A stretch of DNA of 64,000 nt from Achromobacter anxifer (GTDB lineage Bacteria > Pseudomonadota > Gammaproteobacteria > Burkholderiales > Burkholderiaceae_B). The DNA lies in NCBI RefSeq assembly GCF_903652925.1, contig NZ_CAHLAR010000003.1:682001-746000 (forward strand), in the 5' to 3' direction. Below are positions 19,499 through 27,770 of the stretch, piece by piece (within the stretch, counting starts at the first letter, position 1; each line of letters begins with the position of its first letter). The position numbers and the translations under genes were made by a program. The notes beneath the pieces were generated by a model, which saw only the letters and a list, made by a program, of their open reading frames with translations, had not been told where the DNA came from and searched no databases.

Positions 19499-20350
19499 AT
19501 GCGTCCTGTCCGTAAAGCCGTTTTCCCTGTCGCAGGCATGGGCACGCGCTTCCTGCCCGCCACCAAGGCGATGCCCAAGGAAATGCTGCCCGTGGTCGAC
19601 AAGCCGCTGATCCAATATGCCGTGGAAGAGGCCGTGGCCGCCGGCATCACCGACCTTATTTTCGTGACGGGGCGCAATAAGCGCGCCATCGAAGACCACT
19701 TCGACTCCGCGCCGGAACTGGAATCCGACCTGGAAAGCAAGGGCAAGCACGAGCTGCTGGCCATGGTGCGGGGCATTCTACCCGCGCATGTGAATTGCCT
19801 CTATATCCGCCAGTCGGCCCCGCTGGGCCTGGGCCATGCCGTGCTGTCGGCCGCTCCCGCCGTGGGCGACGAGCCCTTCGCCGTGCTGCTGGCGGACGAC
19901 CTGATCGACTCGGACCAGCCCGCGCTGAAGCAACTGGTGGACGTGGCCGTGGCGCAGAACGCCAGCGTGCTGGGCGTGCAGGACGTGCCCCGCGCCGATA
20001 CCCGCAAGTACGGCATCGTGGCGACCCGCCAGGGCGAGGCCAGCGGCAACGGCCGCACGGAACGCGTCACCCATATCGTGGAAAAGCCGGACCCCGAGGC
20101 CGCGCCCTCGACGCTGGCCGTGGTGGGCCGCTACGTGCTGGAAGCCGCGATCTTCGACCACCTGCGCTCCACCAAGATGGGCGCCGGCAATGAAATCCAG
20201 CTGACCGACGGCATCGCCTCGATGATGCGCGAGCGCGCCGTGTATGCGCACCGCTATGAAGGCGTGCGCTATGACTGCGGCAGCAAGGCCGGCATGTTCC
20301 AGGCCACCGTGGCGCTGGGCAAGAAGTACCACGGCCTGCTGCCGGAATAG
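19499..20350 (+). CDS. galU: UTP-glucose-1-phosphate uridylyltransferase
   Basis: 283 residues. It makes UDP-glucose from UTP and glucose-1-phosphate for envelope polysaccharides. The nucleotide-binding start [20 protein letters not shown], the [20 protein letters not shown] run, the VLLADDLI metal site and KYGIVA are typical. The start at 19499 has GAGG seven bases upstream. A frame open far upstream is only the antisense of the bepA-like gene and is not used. Confidence 0.95.
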   Translation: MRPVRKAVFPVAGMGTRFLPATKAMPKEMLPVVDKPLIQYAVEEAVAAGITDLIFVTGRNKRAIEDHFDSAPELESDLESKGKHELLAMVRGILPAHVNCLYIRQSAPLGLGHAVLSAAPAVGDEPFAVLLADDLIDSDQPALKQLVDVAVAQNASVLGVQDVPRADTRKYGIVATRQGEASGNGRTERVTHIVEKPDPEAAPSTLAVVGRYVLEAAIFDHLRSTKMGAGNEIQLTDGIASMMRERAVYAHRYEGVRYDCGSKAGMFQATVALGKKYHGLLPE

Positions 20351-20375
20351 CGGCAGGCGGGGCGCCGTCCGCGCT

Positions 20376-21242
20376 TCAGGCGGATAGCGCCCGGGCCTTG
20401 GCCTTGGCGCGCGCCTGGGCCTCGCGGTCGGCCTTGCGCAGGCGTCCCTTCGCGGACAGGCGCATCAAGGTCCCCAGGGCCACCATCAACCCGATCACCT
20501 CGACCAGCGCGGCCGGAATCCACATGGTCAGGCCGCCTATGGTCTGGTCGGTCTGGGCCGACATGGCAATGGCTCGGCCGCACAGTTCAAACAGCGGGTA
20601 GATATCGCTTTCGGTGAAGGCGATGACCGCCCCCGCCACCATCTGCGGCAGCATCGTCAGCACGGGCGAAATGACTCGCCCCCCGGGCGTCATGGCCGCG
20701 GGCGGCGCGGGCCGGCGGTCCAGGATCAGGTTCCAGTACATGAAGCCGCTGATCACCACCGACCAGTTCATCAGCCGGTAGAGCCGCCAGTCCAGCATGG
20801 AATAGAACTGGACCGACGGAATCAGCCAGACGATCACCAGGAAGACGAACAGCGCCGGGACGAAGATCTTGTGGGTCAGCACCGCCACGGTGGCGCGGCC
20901 GGATCCGGTGCGTAGAAAGTCGCGCAGCCGGATGCGCCAGGCCATGGGCAGGCCCGCGCGCATGACCTGGCCCGGGAAAGCCGCCATCACCAGCAGCGGC
21001 CCCAGGTGATGCAGCACCAGATGCTGGATACGGTGGATGAAGAACATGCGCTCGGCGTAGTAGTCGAGCCGGGTATGCATGGACAGGTACAGCAGCACCA
21101 TGCCCGCCCAGAACAGGGCCTTGCGGGCGGCGGTCACATGGTGGACTCGCTGGCCGCGCACGAACAGCACGATGGCCACCAGGAAGGAGGCCACCAGCGT
21201 GGGAGAGAACTCCCAGGGTATGAGCCATTCGAGACTATTCAT
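20376..21242 (-). CDS. CtaG-family cytochrome oxidase assembly protein
   Basis: 288 residues with about seven membrane helices. It matches the caa3-type CtaG family: FFIHRIQHLVLHHLGPLLVMAAFPG with several membrane-embedded histidines, MNWSVVISGFMYWNLILDRRP and AGAVIAFTESDIYPLFELCGR. These proteins help copper insertion into heme-copper oxidases. The start at 21242 (MNSLEWLIPW) is preferred; ATG 21251 is three codons upstream. No oxidase genes of that type are in the window. The C-terminal 25 residues are Lys/Ala-rich. Confidence 0.85.
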   Translation of the reverse strand: MNSLEWLIPWEFSPTLVASFLVAIVLFVRGQRVHHVTAARKALFWAGMVLLYLSMHTRLDYYAERMFFIHRIQHLVLHHLGPLLVMAAFPGQVMRAGLPMAWRIRLRDFLRTGSGRATVAVLTHKIFVPALFVFLVIVWLIPSVQFYSMLDWRLYRLMNWSVVISGFMYWNLILDRRPAPPAAMTPGGRVISPVLTMLPQMVAGAVIAFTESDIYPLFELCGRAIAMSAQTDQTIGGLTMWIPAALVEVIGLMVALGTLMRLSAKGRLRKADREAQARAKAKARALSA

Positions 21243-21328
21243 GCAGACCATCCGGAAAACGTCGGGCGGGACAGGAGCGAGCGCCAGGCGCCATGCTCCG
21301 TCGATTGTAGTAGACCCCGCCGCAGCGC

Positions 21329-22432
21329 TCAGAAGCGGTGCGAAATGCCCGTGCCCACGCGTGTGGTGTGGGAGTGGCCGGGATCGAACTGGTCGTCCAG
21401 CGTGTAGTTCGACGCATAGCCGGCAAATGCGTACAGCGTCGTGCGCGGGGACAGGCCGTACGTATAGCCCAGGGTCATCACCTGCGCATTGCGCGCCGCC
21501 GAGCCGTTGTCCCAATGCCAGTCCGGCCGCGCCAGCGACCACTGCACCAGCACGGTGCCCGGCCCGACCGGCACGCTGGCGCCCACCAGCCAGGCGTTGA
21601 CCGTGCCGCCGCGGACGAAGGCCGCCGGCCCGAGGCCCATGCCCAGTCCGTCCGGGTCGCCGCCGTCCAGCCCGACGTCGCCATTACGCTGACGCGACCA
21701 AGCCAGTGACAGCTTCAGCACCTCGAAGTCGTAGGACGCGCCCAGTTGCAGCGCCTGCGGCCGGCCATTGTTGCCCGCCGGCGGCTCCGCCAGGCGCAAC
21801 TGGTCCCAGGTGGCGACCGCCAGCAAGGGCCCGTTCTCGTACTTCAGGCCCAGGCTGACGGCGCGGTTGTTGTTGGCGGTGCGGAACTGGCTCCGGTCAT
21901 CGGCATCGAACGAATAGCCTATACCCGCCTGGAAGCCCTGCCACACGGGCGTGTAATAGTTGACCAGGTTGCTGAACTGGTAGTTGTCGGAAGCCTTGAA
22001 GGTGGCGCCCATGCCCATTTCCTTCCAGGAGGCGATCTCCAGGGAGTTGCCGTAGACCTGGCCGATGGTGCGCTGGCGCCCCAGCCGCAATTCGCCATAG
22101 CTTTCATGGCCCAGCCCGACCCAGGCGGCATAGTTGAACAGACGGTCATTGTCGGCCCGCTTGCCCGAGGACGGATCGAAGCCGCTTTCCAGCTGGAAGC
22201 GGGCATTCCAGCCGCCGCCCATGTCTTCCATCCCCGTCATGCCCCAGAGCGAGTCGGTCAGCCCGCCATTGAGCAGGCCGCTATGGCTGCCCTGCCCCGA
22301 CACATTGGTGACGGCCACGCCCGCGTCCACCACGCCATAGAGCGTCAGCCCCTGTCCGGCGTCGACGGCGTGCGCCGCCAGGGGTAGCGCCATGCCTGCC
22401 GCCATCAGCGCGGCGAAAGTAGCGATTCTCAT
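21329..22432 (-). CDS. Gram-negative general porin
   Basis: 367 residues with a signal peptide (cleaved after AHA near residue 22) and a mature start GQGLTLYGVVDAGVAVTN, typical of betaproteobacterial trimeric porins. Family features are WGMTGMEDMGGGWNARFQLESGFDP, LRLGRQRT and the C-terminal phenylalanine (GISHRF) recognised by the BAM complex. It forms an outer-membrane channel for small solutes. It precedes mgtA's stop by about 50 bp on the same strand, so it may be read through from mgtA (inference). Confidence 0.93.
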   Translation of the reverse strand: MRIATFAALMAAGMALPLAAHAVDAGQGLTLYGVVDAGVAVTNVSGQGSHSGLLNGGLTDSLWGMTGMEDMGGGWNARFQLESGFDPSSGKRADNDRLFNYAAWVGLGHESYGELRLGRQRTIGQVYGNSLEIASWKEMGMGATFKASDNYQFSNLVNYYTPVWQGFQAGIGYSFDADDRSQFRTANNNRAVSLGLKYENGPLLAVATWDQLRLAEPPAGNNGRPQALQLGASYDFEVLKLSLAWSRQRNGDVGLDGGDPDGLGMGLGPAAFVRGGTVNAWLVGASVPVGPGTVLVQWSLARPDWHWDNGSAARNAQVMTLGYTYGLSPRTTLYAFAGYASNYTLDDQFDPGHSHTTRVGTGISHRF

Positions 22433-22483
22433 GCATTTCTCCTGATAGCCCGGCGGGCGCCAGCCCGCCGCGGGCTCGTCTAC

Positions 22484-25276
22484 TTATTGCCAGCCGTAGC
22501 GGCGAACCCAGAACCCCTTCAACAGCTGCGTCAGCGCGCAGTAGCAGAACAGGATGCCCGCCAGCCAGGGGAAATAGCTCCATGGCAGCGCCTGCAGCTG
22601 GAGATACCCAGCCAGCGGCGAGAACGGCAGCAGCAATCCCAGCACGACGACCATCAGGGTCATGCCCATCAACGGCCAGGCCGCGCGGCTCTGCAGGAAC
22701 GGGATCTTGCGTGTGCGGATCATATGGACGATGAGCGTCTGCGACAACAGGCCTTCGACGAACCAGCCCGACTGGAACAGCGTCTGGTGTTCCGGCGAGT
22801 TGGCCTGGAAGATGTACCACATGAGCGCATAGGTAGCGATGTCGAATATGGAGCTGATCGGACCAAAAAACACCATGAAGCGGCCCAGGCCGTCCGGATC
22901 CCATTGCTGAGGCTTCTTCAGCAGTTCTTCGTCGACATTGTCGAACGGGATCGCCGTCTGGGAAATGTCGTACATCAAGTTCTGCACAAGCAGGTGGATG
23001 GGCAACATCGGCAGGAACGGCAGGAAGGCGCTGGCCACCAGGACCGAAAAGACGTTGCCGAAGTTCGAGCTGGCCGTCATCTTCAGGTACTTGAGCATAT
23101 TGCAGAAGGTCTTGCGGCCTTCGATCACACCGTCCTCCAGCACCATCAGGCTCTTTTCCAGCAGGATGATGTCGGCCGCCTCTTTCGAGATGTCGACCGC
23201 CGAGTCCACCGAAATGCCGACGTCGGCCGCCCGCAGGGCCGGCGCGTCGTTGATGCCGTCGCCCATGAAGCCCACGGTATTGCCCTGCGCCCGCAGGCTG
23301 CGCACGATGCGCTCCTTGTGGGCCGGCGTCAGGCGAGCGAACACATTGGCCTCCTGCACTGCCACGGCCAGCTGGGCCTCGTCCATCGCCTCGATCTCCG
23401 CGCCCAGGTAGACCTTGCGCACTTCGAAGCCCACTTCGCGGCAGACCTTCTGGGTCACCAGCTCCACGTCGCCCGTCAGCACCTTGACCTCGATGCCTGA
23501 ATTCCGGAGCGCCTTGAGCGCGGGCGCGGTGGATTCCTTGGGAGGATCCAGGAAGGCGATGTACCCCACCAGCACCAGGTCGGATTCGTCCGCCACGCCA
23601 TAGGTCTGCTGGGTGGGCGGCATCTCCCTGACGCCCACGGCAATGACGCGCAGGCCATCGCGATTCAGGTCCGCCGTCACCCGGCGGATGTCCGCCCGGC
23701 GGGCATCGGTCAGCAGATGCTCCTCGCTGCCCACTCGCAGGCGGGTGCAGACCGACAGCATCTCTTCCAGCGCGCCCTTGCAGATCAGTTCATGGTGTTC
23801 GCGGCCGTTCTCGGTCTCGTTCACCACCACCGACATGCGGCGGCGGGAAAAGTCGAAGGGAATCTCGTCGACCTTGCGGTACTTCGCGGCCAGGTTGAGC
23901 TTGCGCTCCACCTCGGCGTGCTGCAGCACAGCCACGTCCAGCAGGTTCTTCAGCCCGGTCTGGTAGTAGCTGTTGAGATAGGCGTAGGCCAGCACGTCGT
24001 CGCTGCTGGTGCCGTAGACGTCGGTATGCCGCTCCAGCACGATGCGGTCCTGGGTCAGGGTGCCGGTCTTGTCGGTGCACAGCACGTTCATCGCGCCCAG
24101 GTTCTGGATGGCGTCCAGCCGCTTGACCACCACTTTGCGGCGCGACATGCGCACCGCGCCCTTGGCCAGCGTGGCCGTGACGATCATCGGGAGCATTTCG
24201 GGCGTCAGGCCCACGGCGATGGCCAAGGCGAACAGCAGCGCCTCCATCCAGTCGCCCTTGGTGAAGCCGTTGATGAGCAGGACAATCGGCGCCATGACCA
24301 GCATGAAGCGAATCAACACCCAGCTCACGCGGTTGATGCCTTGCTGGAACTGGGTCGGCGCGCGGCTGCTCTGCGTGACGCGCCCGGCCAGCTGGCCGAA
24401 GTAGCTGCGCGCCCCGGTCGCCACCACCAGGGCGCTGCCGGAGCCGCTGACCACGTTGGTGCCCATGAACGCCATGTTCTCCAGTTCCAACGCATTGGCG
24501 GTCTCGGCGCGCTGCGTGGCGTACTTTTCGACCGGTAGCGATTCGCCCGTCAAGGCGGCCTGCGCGATGAACAGGTCCTTGGCAGTCAAGATCCGGCAAT
24601 CGGCGGGAATCATGTCGCCCGCGGACAGCAGCACCACGTCGCCCGGCACCAGTTCCGCCAGCGGCACCTCGACCTGGCGCGACCCGCTGACGTGCAGCGT
24701 GACGCCGAAGTAGCGGCGGGCATCGCCCTCGGCTCCGGCAGCGGGATCGTTGCGCAGCACGGTGGCGGTGTTCTGCACCATGGCCTTGAGCGCCTCCGCG
24801 GCGCGATTGGAGCGCTGCTCCTGCGCAAACCGCAGCACGGTGGAAATAAGCACCATCGATCCGATGATGAAGACCGCCGTCCAGGACTGGTCGTCCGGCT
24901 CGGCCATGTGCACGTCGGTGAGCCAGGACAGCGCGGCCAGCGCGCTCAGGAGCAGGTTGAACGGGTTGCGGTAGGACAACCAGAGATGGGCATACCAGGA
25001 CAGCGGCTTTTCGTGGTCGACCTCGTTGGCGCCGTAACGTTCGCGCGCGGCCTCGGCCTGGCTTTCCGAAAGTCCGCCGCGGCTGCTGCCGAAGAGAGCG
25101 AACAAGGCGCCGAAGTCCATGCGCGACAGATCCAGCATCTGGCGGTTGGCATGGCGGGAAGTATCGGAGGACGCTGCCGCCGCGCCCTGTTCCGGCATGG
25201 GTGAGCGGCGGAAATGCCTTGCGGTATGCCGCAGGCCAGCCGCGGACGAAAAGAAGGACTTGAGGAACTTAAACAT
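22484..25276 (-). CDS. mgtA: Magnesium-importing P-type ATPase MgtA
   Basis: 930 residues, normal for the P3B Mg2+ transporter family of the inner membrane. It has an N-terminal cation-ATPase domain (LSESQAEAARERYGANEV), actuator TGES motif, phosphorylation site DKTGTLTQD, and hinge GDGINDAPALRAADVGISV; the C-terminal helices include NLMYDISQTAIPFDNVD, diagnostic for MgtA/MgtB. It imports Mg2+ down its gradient and is usually induced by low Mg2+. ATG 25276 is chosen for its GGAG site and hydrophobic/basic MFKFLKSFF start. It is preceded by a leader of more than 300 nt with a DPEP-type short ORF. Confidence 0.95.
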   Translation of the reverse strand: MFKFLKSFFSSAAGLRHTARHFRRSPMPEQGAAAASSDTSRHANRQMLDLSRMDFGALFALFGSSRGGLSESQAEAARERYGANEVDHEKPLSWYAHLWLSYRNPFNLLLSALAALSWLTDVHMAEPDDQSWTAVFIIGSMVLISTVLRFAQEQRSNRAAEALKAMVQNTATVLRNDPAAGAEGDARRYFGVTLHVSGSRQVEVPLAELVPGDVVLLSAGDMIPADCRILTAKDLFIAQAALTGESLPVEKYATQRAETANALELENMAFMGTNVVSGSGSALVVATGARSYFGQLAGRVTQSSRAPTQFQQGINRVSWVLIRFMLVMAPIVLLINGFTKGDWMEALLFALAIAVGLTPEMLPMIVTATLAKGAVRMSRRKVVVKRLDAIQNLGAMNVLCTDKTGTLTQDRIVLERHTDVYGTSSDDVLAYAYLNSYYQTGLKNLLDVAVLQHAEVERKLNLAAKYRKVDEIPFDFSRRRMSVVVNETENGREHHELICKGALEEMLSVCTRLRVGSEEHLLTDARRADIRRVTADLNRDGLRVIAVGVREMPPTQQTYGVADESDLVLVGYIAFLDPPKESTAPALKALRNSGIEVKVLTGDVELVTQKVCREVGFEVRKVYLGAEIEAMDEAQLAVAVQEANVFARLTPAHKERIVRSLRAQGNTVGFMGDGINDAPALRAADVGISVDSAVDISKEAADIILLEKSLMVLEDGVIEGRKTFCNMLKYLKMTASSNFGNVFSVLVASAFLPFLPMLPIHLLVQNLMYDISQTAIPFDNVDEELLKKPQQWDPDGLGRFMVFFGPISSIFDIATYALMWYIFQANSPEHQTLFQSGWFVEGLLSQTLIVHMIRTRKIPFLQSRAAWPLMGMTLMVVVLGLLLPFSPLAGYLQLQALPWSYFPWLAGILFCYCALTQLLKGFWVRRYGWQ

Positions 25277-25607
25277 CGGAGTGCTCCGGCTATTGGTGTA
25301 GTTGGTTGTCGGAGACACGGACGCCCCCGCCCGCCGTGGCTGCGCGCGGGCAGCAGCGGGCCGCGGCCTGCGGGCGCAGGCCGTCGATCCGCCGCTTACG
25401 GGCGTGCGCAGGCACCGGGGCAATGTTGCCGGTGTCCGGATCGCATGAAGATGCGCCGGGTGCGGAAAACGGAAGGGGAGCTAGCGGAGGAATCGTTGCC
25501 GGCGGCAGCGGCGCACAGGAAGTGGGCCAGGCCGGGGATTCCAGGCTGCGGACTCCGTACGGGCCAGGATGACGATCCGGCCGGTCGGCTCGCAGCGAGT
25601 AGACAGG
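25277..25607 (-). other. mgtA leader, hairpin-forming, non-coding
   Basis: About 330 nt between the short leader ORF and mgtA. On the transcript strand it is C-rich in its first half (around 25500-25545). It can form a hairpin at 25413-25434 (CACCGG.../...CCGGTG with an inner GGCAA/TTGCC) and a perfect 7-bp stem with a 4-base loop at 25365-25382 (GGCCTGC/GCAGGCC). There is no T-run, so a Rho-dependent or structural control would be more likely than an intrinsic terminator. A 16-codon ATG frame near 25443 is not convincing. Confidence 0.5.
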
Positions 25608-25673
25608 TCAGACAGGCATGCCGGCGCCGCGCACTGGGCGCAATCGAGGCTCGGGGTCTAAGGCACTAGGCAT
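25608..25673 (-). CDS. MgtL-like leader peptide ahead of mgtA
   Basis: A 21-codon ORF too short for routine calling. It has a strong ribosome site (AGGAGAG three bases before ATG 25673) and ends with TGA. The peptide contains LDPEPRLRP, followed by PV and RGAG. Enterobacterial MgtL peptides open with an acidic-Pro run (MDPEP in Salmonella, MEPDP in E. coli) then more prolines; that run destabilises ribosomes at low Mg2+ and controls read-through into mgtA. Position (31 bp past a small gene, 330 bp before mgtA) and content both fit. The function is inferred, not shown. Confidence 0.6.
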   Translation of the reverse strand: MPSALDPEPRLRPVRGAGMPV

Positions 25674-25703
25674 GATCTCTCCTGTGGGACGGAATCAAGG
25701 ACG

Positions 25704-26054
25704 TCAGGCCAGCGCAGGCTGAGCGGCCTTGGCGGCTTGCGCGCCAAAATGCACGTGGCGCACGGCGGGATTGGCGCTCAGGCGGCGCGCTTGCGACATC
25801 AGCTCGCCCCGCAGTTCCGGGGGGCAATTGACGGTGATGCAGGCGGACGCCATGCCAGGGTCGCGGCCCTGGTCGATCTGCACTTGCGAGACATCCAGGC
25901 CAGCCGCGCTGAAGTCCAGGCAGATCTGCTTGCGCAAGGCGCCCAGTTCATCGCGCGGACAGATGACCGTCAGGCGCGAAATGCCACGGCGGCGGCCCAG
26001 GGCGGCGGCGCGGTCCACGCCGGCACGGCGCAGGAACAAGTCGAAGAAACGCAT
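25704..26054 (-). CDS. Small ferredoxin-fold protein, MgtC-tail-like
   Basis: 116 residues. After a basic start (MRFFDLFLRRAG) the sequence alternates as beta-alpha-beta-beta-alpha-beta: SRLTVICP, ELGALRKQICLDFSAAG, VSQVQIDQ, SACITVNCP, LRGELMSQARRLSANP and AVRHVHFG. That is the ACT/ferredoxin-like pattern found in the cytoplasmic C-terminal domain of MgtC; the membrane part of MgtC is absent. The start at 26054 has GGAGG five bases upstream. It lies directly ahead of the leader ORF and mgtA, so a role in Mg2+ adaptation is likely. Family assignment is inference from the fold pattern. Confidence 0.65.
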   Translation of the reverse strand: MRFFDLFLRRAGVDRAAALGRRRGISRLTVICPRDELGALRKQICLDFSAAGLDVSQVQIDQGRDPGMASACITVNCPPELRGELMSQARRLSANPAVRHVHFGAQAAKAAQPALA

Positions 26055-26258
26055 TACGACCTCCATTGCAAAAATGGGGAGCGTGATCGCGAATACGCAC
26101 GCATACGCACGGCGCCTGGCGGGCGGGCACGAAAAACGTGCGCGTACGCTGGCGCTGCGACGACTGGCGGCGGTTCTGGCGGTTTACGTTGGGGAGGTTC
26201 CCGGCAAGCCGCTGGCTTACGCGATTGTCCGGGCTTGCGCCTGGAGCTTGGGATACAA

Positions 26259-26283
26259 CCGCAACCTGTTCAACAGGCTGCGG
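26259..26283. promoter_or_regulatory. 25-bp near-perfect palindrome, likely operator
   Basis: The arms CCGCAaCCTGTT and AACAGGcTGCGG around a central C match at 11 of 12 positions. The core CTGTTnAACAG recurs at 26305-26315, centre to centre 39 bp away (near four helical turns). This looks like a pair of dimer-binding sites for an unidentified regulator of the mgtA cluster. Confidence 0.5.
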
Positions 26284-26304
26284 CAGACGGAGTTCTGCGT
26301 GGAC

Positions 26305-26315
26305 CTGTTAAACAG
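26305..26315. promoter_or_regulatory. Second CTGTTnAACAG palindrome
   Basis: Reads CTGTTAAACAG, a perfect 5-bp inverted repeat around one base, the same core as in the longer palindrome at 26259-26283. Confidence 0.45.
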
Positions 26316-26456
26316 CGACGTCGATGCTAGATCGACAACTTTCGCCGGAATCGGTATTCACGAAGACTGCTCCTGGGATGGATAACAGGCGGGATTTTAC
26401 GCGGGTTTCCACTTATGGACAAGGTTTTTGCCGAGAAACAGGGCCCGGGGTGTGGC

Positions 26457-26496
26457 AAAAAAAGCGGGGGCTGCGCCCCCAACAAGCCGCCCCCGC
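26457..26496 (-). terminator. Terminator after CaCA antiporter gene
   Basis: On the minus strand GC-rich stems (GCGGGGGC/GCCCCCGC, or the inner GGGGGC/GCCCCC) are followed by seven T. It lies about 25 bp past the antiporter stop and insulates the mgtA cluster from it. Confidence 0.85.
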
Positions 26497-26521
26497 GCCG
26501 CCGCCAATGCCGCGCTTGCCG

Positions 26522-27526
26522 TCAGACGTAGAAGTGCCAGCCCAGATAAGCAGCGAACACCGCGTACAGGCCTCCCACCGCCGACAGCGCCGGCACGCTC
26601 ATGGCCGACCTGCGGAAACGCATCCACAGCAGTCCGATCGACAGCATCGTGAACAGGCCGGCGGCCAGCAAGGGGGCGTCCAGCAGCCACGGCGTCATGA
26701 AGATGCCCAGCGCGCTGGGAATGGTCGCCTGGATCATCATGGCGCCCGAGATGTTGGCCAGGGCCAGCCGCTCCTTGCCCTGCCGCACCCAGATCAGCGC
26801 ATTCATGATCTCAGGCAGCTCGGTCGCGACCGGCGCCAGCAACAAGGCGGCGACGTGGGGCGATGCGCCCATGGCCACGCCCAACACCTCGATCTGGTTG
26901 ACGAACACGTGCGATGCCCCGGCAATCACCACCAGCGCCAGCAGCGTCTGCGTGACCGCCCAGAACATGCTCGGATCCTCGTCGCGGGGACGCAGCTTCA
27001 GCGGTTCGAGATCATCGCTGTCCAGGCTTGCCTCGTCGTTGCTGAGTTCGCGCTTGACGTAGAGGCCGTAGGTCACCAGGAACAGGATGCCCAGCCAGGG
27101 CTTCCAGGCAAAGGCCAGCAGACCCAGGCCCACCTTGAAGATGAAGATGCCCATGAACCAGGCCTGATCGCGGGCCAGCCGGCGCTGGTCCGCGTTGATA
27201 CAGTCCGCCTGGGTTGCCCGTCCGCGGCGCGAACGCCACAGGGCCAGACCGACCACCGCATAGGCCAGCGTGGCCAGCACCAGCGGCCCGCCCATGGCGG
27301 CGCCGACGCCGATGTCCTTTTGCTCGGGGGTTTCGCCGAAGACCACGGCCATGAAGGTCACGGCACTTTCCGGCAAGGCGGTGCCGAACGCGGCAAGCAC
27401 GGTGCCCGTGGCGGTGGCGCCAAGCTGGAAGCGATGGCCGACCCACTCGACGCCGTTGACGAAGAATTCGCAGGCGAAGTAGATCACTGCCGCTGACAGG
27501 AAAAACAGGAACAGGGTGAGAAACAT
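26522..27526 (-). CDS. CaCA-type cation antiporter, likely Mn2+ exporter
   Basis: 334 residues with about ten membrane helices in two halves. The two alpha-repeat motifs are visible: GATATGTVLAAFGTALPESAVTF in the first half and GASPHVAALLLAPVATELPEI in the second, each with the acidic PE pair. An acidic cytoplasmic loop (NDEASLDSDDLEPL) lies between. The CaCA family exchanges divalent cations for H+ or Na+. The Mn2+ riboswitch upstream argues for Mn2+ export. ATG 27526 (MFLTLFLFF) is chosen; the TTG at 27604 lies inside the riboswitch and is rejected. Confidence 0.85.
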   Translation of the reverse strand: MFLTLFLFFLSAAVIYFACEFFVNGVEWVGHRFQLGATATGTVLAAFGTALPESAVTFMAVVFGETPEQKDIGVGAAMGGPLVLATLAYAVVGLALWRSRRGRATQADCINADQRRLARDQAWFMGIFIFKVGLGLLAFAWKPWLGILFLVTYGLYVKRELSNDEASLDSDDLEPLKLRPRDEDPSMFWAVTQTLLALVVIAGASHVFVNQIEVLGVAMGASPHVAALLLAPVATELPEIMNALIWVRQGKERLALANISGAMMIQATIPSALGIFMTPWLLDAPLLAAGLFTMLSIGLLWMRFRRSAMSVPALSAVGGLYAVFAAYLGWHFYV

Positions 27527-27584
27527 ATAGGCGAGCCGGACGAGCAGAAACCAATTGGCGCGACATCGCGGCTCGCCCGGCTGG

Positions 27585-27760
27585 GGTGATCGCAATGCGG
27601 CCAAAGGTCTCGCCTGGCTGATCCATGCGGCGGGCGCGCCGCTTGCATGGATACCGCTACTAGCGCCATGGAGTTCTAGCGGCTGCTCCGCAGCGCTGAA
27701 CCACCAAGTCTGTTGACGCTAGCTCCTTTGAGGGGACAAAGGATGGCTACTCCCCAATGA
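27585..27760 (-). ncRNA. yybP-ykoY manganese riboswitch
   Basis: On the minus strand the transcript carries the conserved landmarks in order: GGGGAGTAGCC (27755-27745), GTCAACA (near 27718), a variable stem region, and GGCGAGACCTTTGGCC (27614-27599). These form the Mn2+-sensing loops of the yybP-ykoY aptamer. The segment after it, to the antiporter start at 27526, is the expression platform. Known members switch on Mn2+ exporters when Mn2+ is high. The exact ends are estimates. Confidence 0.9.
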
Positions 27761-27770
27761 CAGAGCGGCG

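Larger units (their letters stand above)
26055..26456 (-). other. Control region upstream of mgtA cluster
   Basis: About 400 bp with lower GC in its upstream half. It should hold the promoter of the 25704-26054 gene and mgtA. It contains two CTGTTnAACAG palindromes (26266-26276 and 26305-26315) and a direct repeat ATACGCACGC/ATACGCACGG at 26093-26112. No convincing gene was seen. Confidence 0.45.

Noticed and set aside
25395-25445. 16-codon ATG ORF inside the mgtA leader (minus strand)
   Set aside because: No clear ribosome site and no conserved-looking motif.
26308-26361. 17-codon GTG ORF on the minus strand ending in the second palindrome
   Set aside because: It has a moderate ribosome site but no proline/acidic pattern or other support for a leader peptide.
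27527-27604. N-terminal extension of the CaCA antiporter from TTG 27604
   Set aside because: It lies in the conserved riboswitch sequence and adds residues unlike the family; ATG 27526 gives the usual hydrophobic start.
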